Part shown: piece after piece, positions 36,387 to 46,000 of the stretch
Position numbering within the stretch: the stretch's first letter is position 1
Layout: each line of letters begins with the position of its first letter
From: Bacillus cereus
Lineage (GTDB): Bacteria > Bacillota > Bacilli > Bacillales > Bacillaceae_G
NCBI RefSeq assembly: GCF_002584535.1
Contig: NZ_NUOT01000034.1
Location: 22,981 to 86,980, forward strand
Direction of reading: 5' to 3'
Length of the DNA stretch: 64,000 nucleotides
Notes under the pieces: model-generated
Database searches by the model: none
Seen by the model: only the letters and a program-made list of their open reading frames with translations
Told to the model about the DNA's origin: nothing
Program-made: the position numbers and the translations under genes

Positions 36387-36395
36387 AAAAATAAA

Positions 36396-37526
36396 CTAGT
36401 TTTTTTTATTTTTTCTATAAATTATTTTTCCATCAATCATAGTTAATACGGGCTTGGCTAAATAATGAAATGGATGATGTGTCCATAACACAAGATCAGC
36501 ATCTTTTCCAGTTTCGATACTTCCAATTCTTTCCTCTAAACGTAGGTTTCGAGCAGGGAGGATTGTAATGCCTTCTAATGCAATTTTTTCATCTAACCCT
36601 TCCCTGACAGCGATGGCTGCACAAACATTTAAATATTGAATGGGAGTATAGGGATGGTCTGTTGTAATGGAAACTTCTATCCCATATTTTGATAAAGTAT
36701 GGTACGTATCCCATGATTTATTTTTTAGTTCAATTTTTGAGCGGCGTGTTAATGTCGGACCAACAGAGATTTTTAAGTTTTGGTTGGCAAGCTCATTTAC
36801 AATGAAGTGTCCTTCCGTACAATGTTCAATGCGTAAATCAAGATTGAATTCTTTTGCAAAGCGAAGAGCGGAAAGAATGTCGTCCGCCCGATGAGCGTGC
36901 ATACGTACTGGGATTTCTCGGCGCAGTGCTTTTAGAATAGGAAGCATTCGAAAATCGGCTTCGTTTCCATAATGTTGTGCTTCGTAGAAAGATTCTCGAA
37001 GCAAGCCCATAATCCCCATACGAGTAATCGATTCTTTTGTGCCATTACTATGAACTCGTTTTGGATTTTCTCCAAATGCAATTTTTAACCCTGCAGGTTC
37101 TTGAATGATCATATGATCGATACAGGTTCCGGCAGTTTTAATTACACATGTTGTCCCGCCAATAATATTTTGGCTTCCAGGCATAACGTGGGCAGTTGTA
37201 ACACCATTTTGAACCGCATCTTGAAAAGCAATATCAAAAGGGTGGATGCCATCTAAAGAACGGATATGTGGTGTTAATACTTCGGATGTTTCATTAGCAT
37301 CATTTCCAGCCCATCCAGTCCCTTCATCGTATAGGCCAAGATGAGTATGCACATCGATAAATCCTGGTAAGAGGTGAAGGGCTCTTGCATCGATAACGGT
37401 CATATCTTGAGTTGGTTCAATATGTGGCTTTATCGCAGCGATTTTATTGTGTTTAACCAATACATCTCCTTGAAATTTAGAAGAAGTAATGGGATATACA
37501 ATGGCTTGCTTAAATAGGGTTTTCAT
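36396..37526 (-). CDS. Amidohydrolase-superfamily metal hydrolase
   Basis: A 376-residue enzyme related to imidazolonepropionase and dihydroorotase-type amidohydrolases. The metal motifs are DVHTHLG (H-x-H near residue 60), MHAHRADD, IEHCTEG and the catalytic aspartate in TTDHPYTP. The end has the family signature DADLVLWTHHPF. The substrate is not known. GAGGT lies before the ATG. It is on the same strand as the tRNA-like leader that begins just after it, but that RNA has its own promoter. Confidence 0.8.
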   Translation of the reverse strand: MKTLFKQAIVYPITSSKFQGDVLVKHNKIAAIKPHIEPTQDMTVIDARALHLLPGFIDVHTHLGLYDEGTGWAGNDANETSEVLTPHIRSLDGIHPFDIAFQDAVQNGVTTAHVMPGSQNIIGGTTCVIKTAGTCIDHMIIQEPAGLKIAFGENPKRVHSNGTKESITRMGIMGLLRESFYEAQHYGNEADFRMLPILKALRREIPVRMHAHRADDILSALRFAKEFNLDLRIEHCTEGHFIVNELANQNLKISVGPTLTRRSKIELKNKSWDTYHTLSKYGIEVSITTDHPYTPIQYLNVCAAIAVREGLDEKIALEGITILPARNLRLEERIGSIETGKDADLVLWTHHPFHYLAKPVLTMIDGKIIYRKNKKN

Positions 37527-37605
37527 AGATACCTCTTTTCCATTGGCTAATAACCTTTAAATAATTAGTAAATAGAACAATTTTAATGGACGTATTTTAG
37601 AAGTA

Positions 37606-38517
37606 CTACAGTGTATGCGATAGTATATTTTGTAATGCATGGTTTAATGTAGGAAAAGAATACTGATATCCATACTGTATTGCTTTGTTAGGCAATACAT
37701 GTTGTCCTTGCAAAACAAGCATACTCATTTCTCCAAGTAAAGCGTGTAGTGCAAATGCTGGGACGGGAAGCCAGTGTGGGCGATGCATGACAATTGAAAG
37801 TGCCTTTCCAAACTCTTTCATTGTTGTAGGATTTGGAGACGTAATATTAAGAGGTCCTTCTATTTCTTTTGTATTTATTGCAAAATCAATCATGCGGATG
37901 GCATCATCTAGATGAATCCAAGATAGCCATTGATCGCCCGAGCCGATTGTTCCACCAATAAATAATTGATAGGGAAGCAACATTTTTGGAAGGGCACCAC
38001 CATCTTTTCCTAAAACAATTCCAAAGCGTGTATAGACGGTTCGAATCCCGAGAGAGGTTGCGTGAGCGGCTGCTTCTTCCCATAATTTTACTGTGGCTGC
38101 TAAAAAATCACTGCCATTTTCTTTGTTCTGTTCTGTGAAAATTTTTGTTTCAGAAGTCCCGTAATAACCAATTGCGCTAGCGTTAATAAAAGTATGGGGT
38201 TTCTTCTGTAATGTTTGTAATTGTTTAATGAGACTATTTGTTGTATGAAGACGACTCGCTATAATGCTTTCTTTCTGCTTTTTTGTCCATCGACCGTTAT
38301 TAATGGATTCTCCAGCTAGATTCACAAGCACATCAATAGAAGAAAGAGGGAATTTATGTGAATGTGCATTCCATTGGATGTATTGAATGTTAGAATTGAG
38401 AGGATTCTCTCTTTTTTTTCGGGTAAGAATGTAAATTGTGTATCCTTCTTTTAGGCTTAAAAAATTAGCTAATGCTTTACCGATAAAACCAGTTCCCCCA
38501 GAAATTGCGATTTTCAA
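37606..38517 (-). CDS. yfhF: TIGR01777-family NAD-dependent epimerase-like protein YfhF
   Basis: A 303-residue atypical short-chain dehydrogenase (SDR39U1 type). It opens with LKIAISGGTGFIGKALA (NADP-binding loop) and has LVNLAGESINNGRWT and the SAIGYYG motif, all typical of TIGR01777. The reaction is unknown. The start is TTG 38517, placed seven bases after GAGGAGGAAG; upstream ATG codons would put the ribosome site inside the protein. Length equals B. subtilis YfhF. It is divergent from recX, as in B. subtilis. Confidence 0.85.
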   Translation of the reverse strand: MKIAISGGTGFIGKALANFLSLKEGYTIYILTRKKRENPLNSNIQYIQWNAHSHKFPLSSIDVLVNLAGESINNGRWTKKQKESIIASRLHTTNSLIKQLQTLQKKPHTFINASAIGYYGTSETKIFTEQNKENGSDFLAATVKLWEEAAAHATSLGIRTVYTRFGIVLGKDGGALPKMLLPYQLFIGGTIGSGDQWLSWIHLDDAIRMIDFAINTKEIEGPLNITSPNPTTMKEFGKALSIVMHRPHWLPVPAFALHALLGEMSMLVLQGQHVLPNKAIQYGYQYSFPTLNHALQNILSHTL

Positions 38518-38599
38518 CTGAACTTCCTCCTCATTATATATATTCATGAAAAGCAAAATTGTTCCACAACTATGTTAAAATAGTAGCGAGGTGAAGAAT

Positions 38600-39412
38600 A
38601 TGGCTGTCATTACAAAAATAGAAGTACAAAAACGAATGAAAGAACGATTTAATATTTATATTGATAAAGGTCAAGGTGAAGAATACGGATTTAGTGTGAA
38701 TCAAGTCACCTTAATCAAGCATGGTTTGCAAAAGGGGTTAGAAATTGATGAAGTAGAGTTAGCAAATATTTTGTACAATGAAGAAGTGCAAAAAGCATAT
38801 TTACAAGCAATTTCTTATTTATCCTATCAAATGCGGACGAAACAGGAAGTAGAAGAATACTTACGAAAAAAAGAAATTGGACAAGCCATCATCTCTGAAG
38901 TTATTTCGAAGTTATTACATGATCGCTATATTAACGATAAAGAGTATGCCATTTCATATGTACGAACTCATAGCAATGTGAATCAAAAAGGACCGACTAC
39001 TATTAGACGGGAACTTCTTGGTAAAGGTATTCAAGATATAATTATTACTCATAGTTTACAAGAATATCCGAAAGAGAAGCAAATTGAAAATGCCTTTGAG
39101 CTTGTAGAGAAAAAGAAAAAATCCTATCAAAAGCATTCTTTTTTACAAATGAAACTGAAGCTAGAAGAAATGTTAGTCCGTAAAGGATATAATCGTGATG
39201 TGATTCAAATTTGTCTAGAAGAATTAAAAGAGGAAAAGGATAGCGCACAGCAACAAGAGGCGTTGTTATATCATGGGAATAAGTATCATGAGAAGCATAA
39301 AAAACATGATGGATGGACATATGAAAATAAGATGAAACAAGCATTATATCGAAAAGGTTTTTCCATTGATGAGATAGACACATTTTTACAAATGAAACGT
39401 GAAGAGGGATGA
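38600..39412 (+). CDS. recX: RecA regulator RecX
   Basis: A 270-residue RecX, which controls RecA filament growth in recombination and DNA repair. Three-helix repeats are seen: QAISYLSYQMRTKQEVEEYL, then LLHDRYINDKEYAISYVRTH and RRELLGKGI; the longer C-terminus is normal for bacilli. ATG 38600 follows GAGGTGAAG. YfhH follows after six bases, so the two are one transcript. Confidence 0.9.
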   Translation: MAVITKIEVQKRMKERFNIYIDKGQGEEYGFSVNQVTLIKHGLQKGLEIDEVELANILYNEEVQKAYLQAISYLSYQMRTKQEVEEYLRKKEIGQAIISEVISKLLHDRYINDKEYAISYVRTHSNVNQKGPTTIRRELLGKGIQDIIITHSLQEYPKEKQIENAFELVEKKKKSYQKHSFLQMKLKLEEMLVRKGYNRDVIQICLEELKEEKDSAQQQEALLYHGNKYHEKHKKHDGWTYENKMKQALYRKGFSIDEIDTFLQMKREEG

Positions 39413-39418
39413 GAGAAT

Positions 39419-39739
39419 ATGATGAATGTGCCAAAACGCTATAGTGAAATGACAAAACATGAGCTAAGAGAGGAAATTGGCATTTTAAAAGAAAAGGCTG
39501 TGAAGGCAGAACAACTGGGTATAGTAAATGAGTTTGATGTATTAATGAGAAAAATAGCAATGGCTCGTGCTTACATGCTAGATATAAACGCATTTCAGAT
39601 TGGCGAAACGTATGAACTGATAGAGGAACCGGGGGTATTATTTACGATTACGTATTTCAATGGAGTATTTGCTTGGGGGCGTAAACAAAATGACACAGAG
39701 GAGATTGGTATTCCTATTTCGCTATTACAAGAGAGATAA
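39419..39739 (+). CDS. yfhH: YfhH-family protein (DUF1811)
   Basis: A 106-residue soluble protein. The first half is helical (RYSEMTKHELREEIGILKEKA, in part), and the second half forms a small beta barrel (ETYELIEEPGVLFTITYFNG and FAWGRKQN), matching the DUF1811 family with an SH3-like C-terminus. Function unknown. It has tandem start codons (39419 and 39422); either could be used. It forms an operon with recX. Confidence 0.85.
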   Translation: MMNVPKRYSEMTKHELREEIGILKEKAVKAEQLGIVNEFDVLMRKIAMARAYMLDINAFQIGETYELIEEPGVLFTITYFNGVFAWGRKQNDTEEIGIPISLLQER

Positions 39740-39770
39740 AAAACCAGAGAGCCTTGGCTGCTCTGGTTTT
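39738..39770 (+). terminator. Terminator after recX-yfhH
   Basis: Stem AAAACCAGAG/CTCTGGTTTT with an inner AGCC/GGCT pairing and T residues after. Confidence 0.85.
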
Positions 39771-39802
39771 CATTTTTGGTAGTTGTTAAAGGAGATAGGC
39801 AT

Positions 39803-39955
39803 TTAAATTTGGCGTTTTCTCATTTCATTCGCTAAAATAATGAGAGACTGGGTTTGTTGCGTTTGTCCGTTTACTTGCGCTTTTGCATGTTTCGGACGCG
39901 CCCAGGTAGGGTTGAATAATTCAGAACGACGATCTAAATGATTACGGTAGCTCAT
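39803..39955 (-). CDS. YpzG-like small protein
   Basis: A 50-residue basic protein: MSYRNHLDRRSELFNPTW then ARPKHAKAQVNGQTQQTQSL, the recognisable NPxWxxPKHAxxQVNGxTQ pattern of the YpzG family. Function unknown, probably spore-related. GAGGTGATAAAG lies before the ATG. It is next to sspK on the same strand, 58 bases apart, so they may be cotranscribed. Confidence 0.72.
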   Translation of the reverse strand: MSYRNHLDRRSELFNPTWARPKHAKAQVNGQTQQTQSLIILANEMRKRQI

Positions 39956-40013
39956 CTTTATCACCTCATATAGGAAGTTAATTGCAATAACTCTTTAGAA
40001 ATTACTATTGTTT

Positions 40014-40172
40014 TTACTCTTCCTGATGATTTGCGGCACGCATACGCTCTTGTGGGTGCGTGTTAATTGTGCCATTAGGCCTTTTCGAAGCAAAACGAGC
40101 TTTTGCTTTCGTTGGACCATCGATTTTGCTGTTGTTTTTTGATTCAGACCAAAATTCAGCTTGTCTACCCAA
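40014..40172 (-). CDS. sspK: Small acid-soluble spore protein K
   Basis: A 52-residue spore-core protein; it begins [18 protein letters not shown] after the start and contains [20 protein letters not shown], as in SspK of bacilli. The start codon is TTG (40172-40170), eight bases behind GAGGGGG. Made in the forespore; a full sigma-G promoter is present upstream. The same position in the yfh block of B. subtilis supports the call. Confidence 0.88.
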   Translation of the reverse strand: MGRQAEFWSESKNNSKIDGPTKAKARFASKRPNGTINTHPQERMRAANHQEE

Positions 40173-40190
40173 GAAGAACGCCCCCTCATT

Positions 40191-40222
40191 ATTAATGATA
40201 CTTGTTAAGAAGTATCGTTAAT
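40191..40222 (-). promoter_or_regulatory. Stem-loop at the 5' end of the sspK transcript
   Basis: A 13-base inverted repeat (one mismatch) ATTAA-GATACTT/AAGTATC-TTAAT with a six-base loop. It begins just after the -10 element and ends about ten bases before the ribosome site, so it may protect the mRNA or bind a protein. Confidence 0.55.
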
Positions 40223-40250
40223 AGAATGTGCAAAATAGAGAAAATTATGC
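40222..40250 (-). promoter_or_regulatory. Sigma-G promoter of sspK
   Basis: On the minus strand, GCATA (40250-40246), a 17-base spacer and CATTCTA (40228-40222), a full match to the sigma-G consensus GHATR-N17/18-CATNHTA. Confidence 0.8.
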
Positions 40251-40381
40251 TTGAACATAAAATGAAACTTCTGTTGGCGATGGGAGAAGTTCATGAATGA
40301 GTGTATGCTTTTATTTATAATTTTGCTGTGGCAGTGAGGCTGCAGGGGAAAGTAGGAAATTAATTAAAGGAGAAATAAATA

Positions 40382-40648
40382 ATGAATGATAAATATGAAG
40401 TATTAACAAAAGAATTACTTGAAAAAAATAGCTTTCTGTCTTATTCTCAGGCACGCGCATGGATTGAGCTATTGTGGGAGGACTTCCAAGTCACGTATGC
40501 AAAGTCTGGTCGTTATCAAGGTGAAGAAATGACGGAACAAATTGTAAGAGCATGGATTAATAATCATGGCGAACGTCTTCATGAAATTCGTACTAATAAT
40601 CCGAAATACAGTCATTTGATTAATCAAGATGATCATTTAAAGCATTAA
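40382..40648 (+). CDS. yfhJ: YfhJ (WVELL-family) protein
   Basis: An 88-residue acidic helical protein. ARAWIELLWEDFQVTYAKSG matches the WVELL motif region, and VRAWINNHGERLHE follows. Function unknown. AAAGGAG lies before the ATG. It keeps the yfh block order, between sspK and yfhP. A terminator follows directly. Confidence 0.85.
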   Translation: MNDKYEVLTKELLEKNSFLSYSQARAWIELLWEDFQVTYAKSGRYQGEEMTEQIVRAWINNHGERLHEIRTNNPKYSHLINQDDHLKH

Positions 40649-40649
40649 G

Positions 40650-40678
40650 AAAAGCGACCGAAGTTGGTCGCTTTTTTT
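40650..40678. terminator. Terminator between yfhJ and yfhP
   Basis: AAAAGCGACC/GGTCGCTTTT with seven T; it also lies at the end of the converging yfhP gene. Confidence 0.88.
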
Positions 40679-41657
40679 AATGTGGAATCAATTCTAATTT
40701 TTTACGAAGTTTTTCTTCACTAAAAATCCAGCCAGTGTAGGAATTAATGATGTTTAAATTTTGATCCAGTTGGACGATTGCAACGAATGGGTAATAGTCT
40801 TTACTACGGTACCGTAAATCGATAAAACGCACTTCATAATAGTTGTCGTAATCAAAAATATCCCAGCGATATACAGGTGAAAAAGATAAAAAAGCAGAAA
40901 TGTTTTCATCTTTTTGTGCAGCCTGCATAATTTTATTATCTGGAAGTGGAATACGATTAAATTTATCATGTACCATAATATGGCCGCGGTGCCAACGCGC
41001 GACATAGTATTTGTCTCTTGTAGTAATTGCCAAATGATAATGATAAAAACGATAGGAAGGAGAAATGATGACTTCCTCTACATTTTCAAATCGTTTGTAA
41101 ACGACACTTTTGATATTTTGTCTCATTACAATCCGACCAATATAGTAGACAAACATTAAAACATATGCAGCTAAAGCAGTATATCCTTTATGTGAGCCGA
41201 CGAGCATGCAGGCGATAGCGAGTATGTGGATAAAGAAGATTACGGCATCGAATGTATTAATTACACCTAATGCAACCCACTTTTTTGTGAAAGGCCGTAA
41301 TGCTTGTGTACCATAAGCATTAAAAATATCAACAAACACATGAAGAAAGACGGCAATAAATGACCAAAGTAGTAGATGGATATATGGAGCTTCTGTAAAG
41401 AAGGCAAAGGCAATTCCACTTATAAGGAAAGACCAAATAATAACAGCAGGAATGGAATGAGTAATTCCACGATGGTTTCGTATATATTTTGCATTATTAC
41501 GTAATTTTAAGACGGTATCAATATCAGGAATATTGGAACCGGCAATCGTTGCAAGCATAACAGCTTGTGGTCCGAAATCACTCTGGCTAATGGCCGGATC
41601 TAACGTTGCTAAACCACCTAATGTGACGCCCATAACAAGGTGAGTGGCTGTGTCCAT
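40677..41657 (-). CDS. yfhP: Membrane-bound metal-dependent hydrolase YfhP
   Basis: A 326-residue protein of the YdjM/YfhP (DUF457) family. The N-terminal half has four to five membrane segments with conserved histidines and aspartates: MDTATHLVMG, NIPDIDTVLK, NHRGITHS and LLWSFIAVFLHVFVDIFNAYG (in part HVFVDIFNAYG). The C-terminal half is soluble. In B. subtilis it is linked to spore/membrane functions, but the reaction is not known. GGAGGTG lies before the ATG. It is divergent from mutY. Confidence 0.85.
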   Translation of the reverse strand: MDTATHLVMGVTLGGLATLDPAISQSDFGPQAVMLATIAGSNIPDIDTVLKLRNNAKYIRNHRGITHSIPAVIIWSFLISGIAFAFFTEAPYIHLLLWSFIAVFLHVFVDIFNAYGTQALRPFTKKWVALGVINTFDAVIFFIHILAIACMLVGSHKGYTALAAYVLMFVYYIGRIVMRQNIKSVVYKRFENVEEVIISPSYRFYHYHLAITTRDKYYVARWHRGHIMVHDKFNRIPLPDNKIMQAAQKDENISAFLSFSPVYRWDIFDYDNYYEVRFIDLRYRSKDYYPFVAIVQLDQNLNIINSYTGWIFSEEKLRKKLELIPH

Positions 41658-41806
41658 GAAAACACACCTCCGTTTTTTATTAATGTAACTCTTTTTATTC
41701 GATATCTCAAGGCATTTGCCTTCAATTTCCTATATCATCTTACTTAAATTTTTTCCTAAAATCTTTATAATAGTACGTATATGCAAAAAAATGAGGGGGA
41801 TCAAGT

Positions 41807-42901
41807 TTGACACTTGAAATATTAGATGATTTTAACATAGAGAAGTTTCAACATGATTTAATTAGTTGGTTTGAGAAAGAACAGCGTGACTTACCGTGGC
41901 GTAAAAATAAAGATCCGTATCGTGTTTGGGTTTCTGAGATTATGCTGCAACAAACAAGAGTAGAAGCTGTAAAACCATATTACGCAAATTTTATGAGAAA
42001 GTTCCCGACATTAGAAGCATTGGCATCGGCAGAGGATGAAAAGGTATTAAAAGCATGGGAAGGCCTCGGTTATTATTCTAGAGCTCGCAATTTACATGCA
42101 GCAGTTAAGGAAGTAAAGGAAGTATATGGCGGGAAAGTACCAAGTGATGTAAAGAAAATTGAAAAATTAAAAGGCGTTGGTCCATACACAAAAGGTGCGA
42201 TTTTAAGTATTGCATACGGTATACCAGAGCCAGCTGTAGATGGGAATGTAATGCGCGTTTTATCCCGTATATTATCGGTTTGGGATGATATTGCGAAACC
42301 TAAGACACGAAAAGTATTTGAAGAAATTGTACGTGAAATTATTTCAAAGGAAAATCCATCCTATTTTAATCAAGGATTAATGGAGTTAGGTGCGCTCATT
42401 TGTATTCCAAAAAATCCAGCTTGTTTACTTTGTCCAGTTCGGGAACACTGTTGTGGTTATGCAGAAGGTGTACAGAAAGAGTTGCCAGTCAAAAGTAAGG
42501 CGAAAGCTCCTAAAATGGTACCACTTGTTGCGGGGGTATTGCAAACAGAGGATGGAAATTATGTAATTAACAAAAGACCAAGTACGGGATTACTTGCGAA
42601 CATGTGGGAATTTCCGAATGTTGAAATCAATGGCGGGATTCGGAATCAAAAACAACAACTCATTGATTACATGAGGGAACAATTTTCCTTATCTATTTCC
42701 ATTGATGAATATGCAATGAATGTCCAACATACGTTCACACATCGTACATGGGATGTATTTGTATTTTATGGAAAAGTAACAAGTACTATTAAAGAAACAG
42801 ATACATTAAAAGTTGTATCTAAAGAAGAATTTGAGAAATTACCTTTTTCTAAATCGCATCGTACGATTTATGAAGAATGTGTGGAAAAACTTCAACCTTA
42901 A
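41807..42901 (+). CDS. mutY: A/G-specific adenine glycosylase MutY
   Basis: A 364-residue repair enzyme that removes adenine opposite 8-oxoguanine. It has the N-terminal [17 protein letters not shown], the helix-hairpin-helix [12 protein letters not shown] with catalytic aspartate in VDGNVMRVL, the iron-sulfur loop C-x6-C-x2-C-x5-C ([18 protein letters not shown]), and a C-terminal NUDIX-like domain for 8-oxoG recognition (from about residue 230). The start is TTG 41807 with GAGGGGG upstream. It is the usual end gene of the yfh block. Confidence 0.93.
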   Translation: MTLEILDDFNIEKFQHDLISWFEKEQRDLPWRKNKDPYRVWVSEIMLQQTRVEAVKPYYANFMRKFPTLEALASAEDEKVLKAWEGLGYYSRARNLHAAVKEVKEVYGGKVPSDVKKIEKLKGVGPYTKGAILSIAYGIPEPAVDGNVMRVLSRILSVWDDIAKPKTRKVFEEIVREIISKENPSYFNQGLMELGALICIPKNPACLLCPVREHCCGYAEGVQKELPVKSKAKAPKMVPLVAGVLQTEDGNYVINKRPSTGLLANMWEFPNVEINGGIRNQKQQLIDYMREQFSLSISIDEYAMNVQHTFTHRTWDVFVFYGKVTSTIKETDTLKVVSKEEFEKLPFSKSHRTIYEECVEKLQP

Positions 42902-42917
42902 TGGTTGAAGTTTTTTC
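42885..42917 (+). terminator. Terminator after mutY
   Basis: AAAAACTTCAACC/GGTTGAAGTTTTT, overlapping the end of the gene. Confidence 0.85.
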
Positions 42918-43016
42918 GACATAAACATAACAATTACTTACAAATATTTCATATCCCCTTAACAAATGACAAATACAATGGAAGTTGTAATGAAAAAATT
43001 TAAAGGGGGATAGGAA

Positions 43017-46000
43017 ATGCTAAAAAAAGTAATCAGTTCAGCAGTTATAGCGACCTTTTTGCTTCAAACAGTAGCTGGGTCAGGCTATATCACTTTTGCT
43101 GAGGAGAAGGAACAAAATCAGCAAGTTCTCATTTCAGAAGTGCATTATACAGATGATCTACGCTATATCGAATTGTATAACTCATCAGAGAAAGTTATGG
43201 ACATGAGGAATGTTCAACTGAAGGTCAATGGAAAAGTGCTAAAATTTAAAGATGAAAATGAAAAGCAATCCGTACAACCAAAAGAAACGAAGTTAATCTT
43301 ATTTGGAAATAATACAGTTAATAAGATTAATGAGCGTTATAAGTCAGAAATAAAAGAAGATCAAGTTTTGTTTGCTACTGAGGATTTAAGTGATGAACAA
43401 ATTAGAATTGAAGTAACGAATGAGACAAATAAAACGGTAGATGTCATTGAGACAAGAAAAGAGAATAAGGATATATCCATTCATTCTTTTTGGAATGAAA
43501 CAAAGAATGAAATAAAAAATGAAATACCATCGCCAGGAACTTATACTACATTCCAATCGCAGGGAAAAGAACCAGCATCTACAGAATCTCCACAAAAAAA
43601 GGCAGTTCAGTCAGATCCAAAACAACTAGAGCCAGTACCACCGAAAGCTGCACCTACAGAACCTAACTCTAAAGAAACGATAGAAAAGCAACCCACACAA
43701 AAAGAAAAGCTGTTACAAGAAACAGCGCATGTACCTAAAACGAAAATTAATGCACATGAAGATTTACCGATTGAACTTCAGTTAGCAAGTGTATACGATG
43801 CGGCAAAAGTAAATCTAGTATATCGTAGTGCTAACGGTTTGTTAATGAAAAAACTGGAAATGAACAAAGGTGAGAATAATTTGTATTCTACTGTTGTTCC
43901 AAATCTAGATGTTTGGTCTGATACGTTTACATATTGGTTTGAGATTGAACAGGATGGGAAAATGATCACATTTCCAGAAAACGAACAATTTAAGAGTACT
44001 ATTGAACATCAAACTGAAGATTACACCAAAAATGGGACAGTTATGATTACTGAGCTCATGCCAGATACGATAAATGTGAATGGGAAAGATGGATATGAAT
44101 TTATAGAGATATACAATAATTCAAGTGAAGCAATGCAACTGAAAGACTATAAACTTATTTATAAGTACTCAGAAGCAGGAAGTGAAGATTGGCATTTTAC
44201 AGAAAATGCGACAATCCCATCAAAAGAAACGAAAGTGTTTTGGATTAAAAATGAAGGAAATGTAGAGTTATCAAAACAAGATTTTATTCAAGCATACGGT
44301 GGAAATATAACGGAAGAACAAGTGCTTCAAATTGAATCAGACGGAATGTCTAATAGCGCTGGAAGAACCATTCAATTGGCTGATCAGTATGGAACAGTTT
44401 TATCATCTGCAACATATGAGAAATCGGATGTAAAGGTTGGGCAGAGTGTTACTTATACATACAAGCCTGAAAGTGTTGGAATGCAAAAAGTAGGTTTGTT
44501 TGAAAAAGGAACACCCGGTGTGCAAATACCATTTCAAGTACCTTTAGAGCCAGTAAAACAAACAGATCAAGTTGGCGTTACGATTGAGCATACGGCATCA
44601 CCTACTCATACAGAGGCGGAAGATTTAACTATTACTGCAACGATTAAAGGTGGGGAAAATGTAGCTGTTTTGTATACTCAAGATGGCAAATTAACACACA
44701 AAAAATTGCAGATGAACAGAGAAGGAAATAGCGATATTTATAAGGTGACAATTCCTCAAAAAGAGCTATGGGGGAACTCATTATTCTATAAAATTGTCGT
44801 GCAAGGGAATCAAGAAACAATTGAAAAATCCTATGAAACAAAAGTAGAACATAAAAAAATAGATCCGCAAAGCGCATCGCCATTTTTGATTACCGAAGTG
44901 ACGCCAGACACGACGAATGTTGGGAAAGCAGATGGATATGAATTTATTGAAGTGTATAACAATAGCGAGCAGGATCTTAATTTTAAGGATTATACAATTC
45001 GATATCGTTATCCATCTGAAGGACCAGAGGGGGATCTCATTTGGGGATCCACTCCCGATGATGTTGTAATTCCATCGGGGCGGTCTCTCGTATTTTGGGT
45101 TATAAATGGTGAAAATAATGAGAAGAATGTAGCCGATTTTAATAAACAATTTGGAGCGAACTTAGTAGAAAATAAAAATATTGTTAGAGTATATTCAAAT
45201 GGAATGGCGAATGGAAGTGCCCGTGGCATTGTCGTTGCAACAAAGACGGGGAAAGAAATAGCAGCTGCTTATTACAATGATCAAGCAAACCAAGCTGATG
45301 TGAAAGCGAATAAGGGGATTTTATATCGTTATCCTCAAGATGGCTCACAAATTATGCAAAAGATTAGTAGTGCAGAGCATAATGCATCTCCTGGAACTGT
45401 ATTCGAAGGGCAAGTACCGACTGAGCGAGTTGCTTTGAAGGCAGATGCAATTCCGCCGACAATTTCACATAAACCGGCAGAAGGGATAATTTCTGAATTT
45501 CAAGATCATAAATTGAGTTTTTCTGTTCTTGATAACGAACAAGTGAAAAGTGTGAAACTATATTACAAAATGAATTCTAATGCAGAATATAAAGTAGAAA
45601 ATTTAGTAGAGAATCATGTAGATAAACAATATCATTATACCGTTTACTCACCTGAACTAATTGGAAAAGAGAAAATAACATATTACTTGGAAGCCTCTGA
45701 TGGCTTAAATGTGGTAAAAAGTGATATGTACTCAGTGCAAATAGATGGTGAGAAAGATAAAGGCCCTCTTCGTCTTAATGTAAAAGATGATGAGGTAGTT
45801 GCAAAGCAAGTCTTATTAAAAGGAACTTCATCGTCGGTTGGATCTGAACAACTTTCTCTTTTGGTGGATGGACAGAAAGTAGAGACGAATACATATCGCG
45901 CTTTAGAGAAGCCTGCCTATTTTGCTTTCGATGTAAAGCAAACTGATTTGTATTTTAAAAACGCGGTTACGATTGGGAAGGACGTATTGCGTATATTTGA

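Noticed and set aside
39995-40189. 64-residue minus-strand open frame over sspK
   Set aside because: It is a shifted frame of sspK. The correct frame uses TTG 40172 and matches the spore protein.
42930-42985. PhoP-box-like direct repeats before the giant phosphoesterase gene
   Set aside because: TTACAA, TTAACA and TGACAA occur, but the spacing does not fit tandem PhoP boxes.
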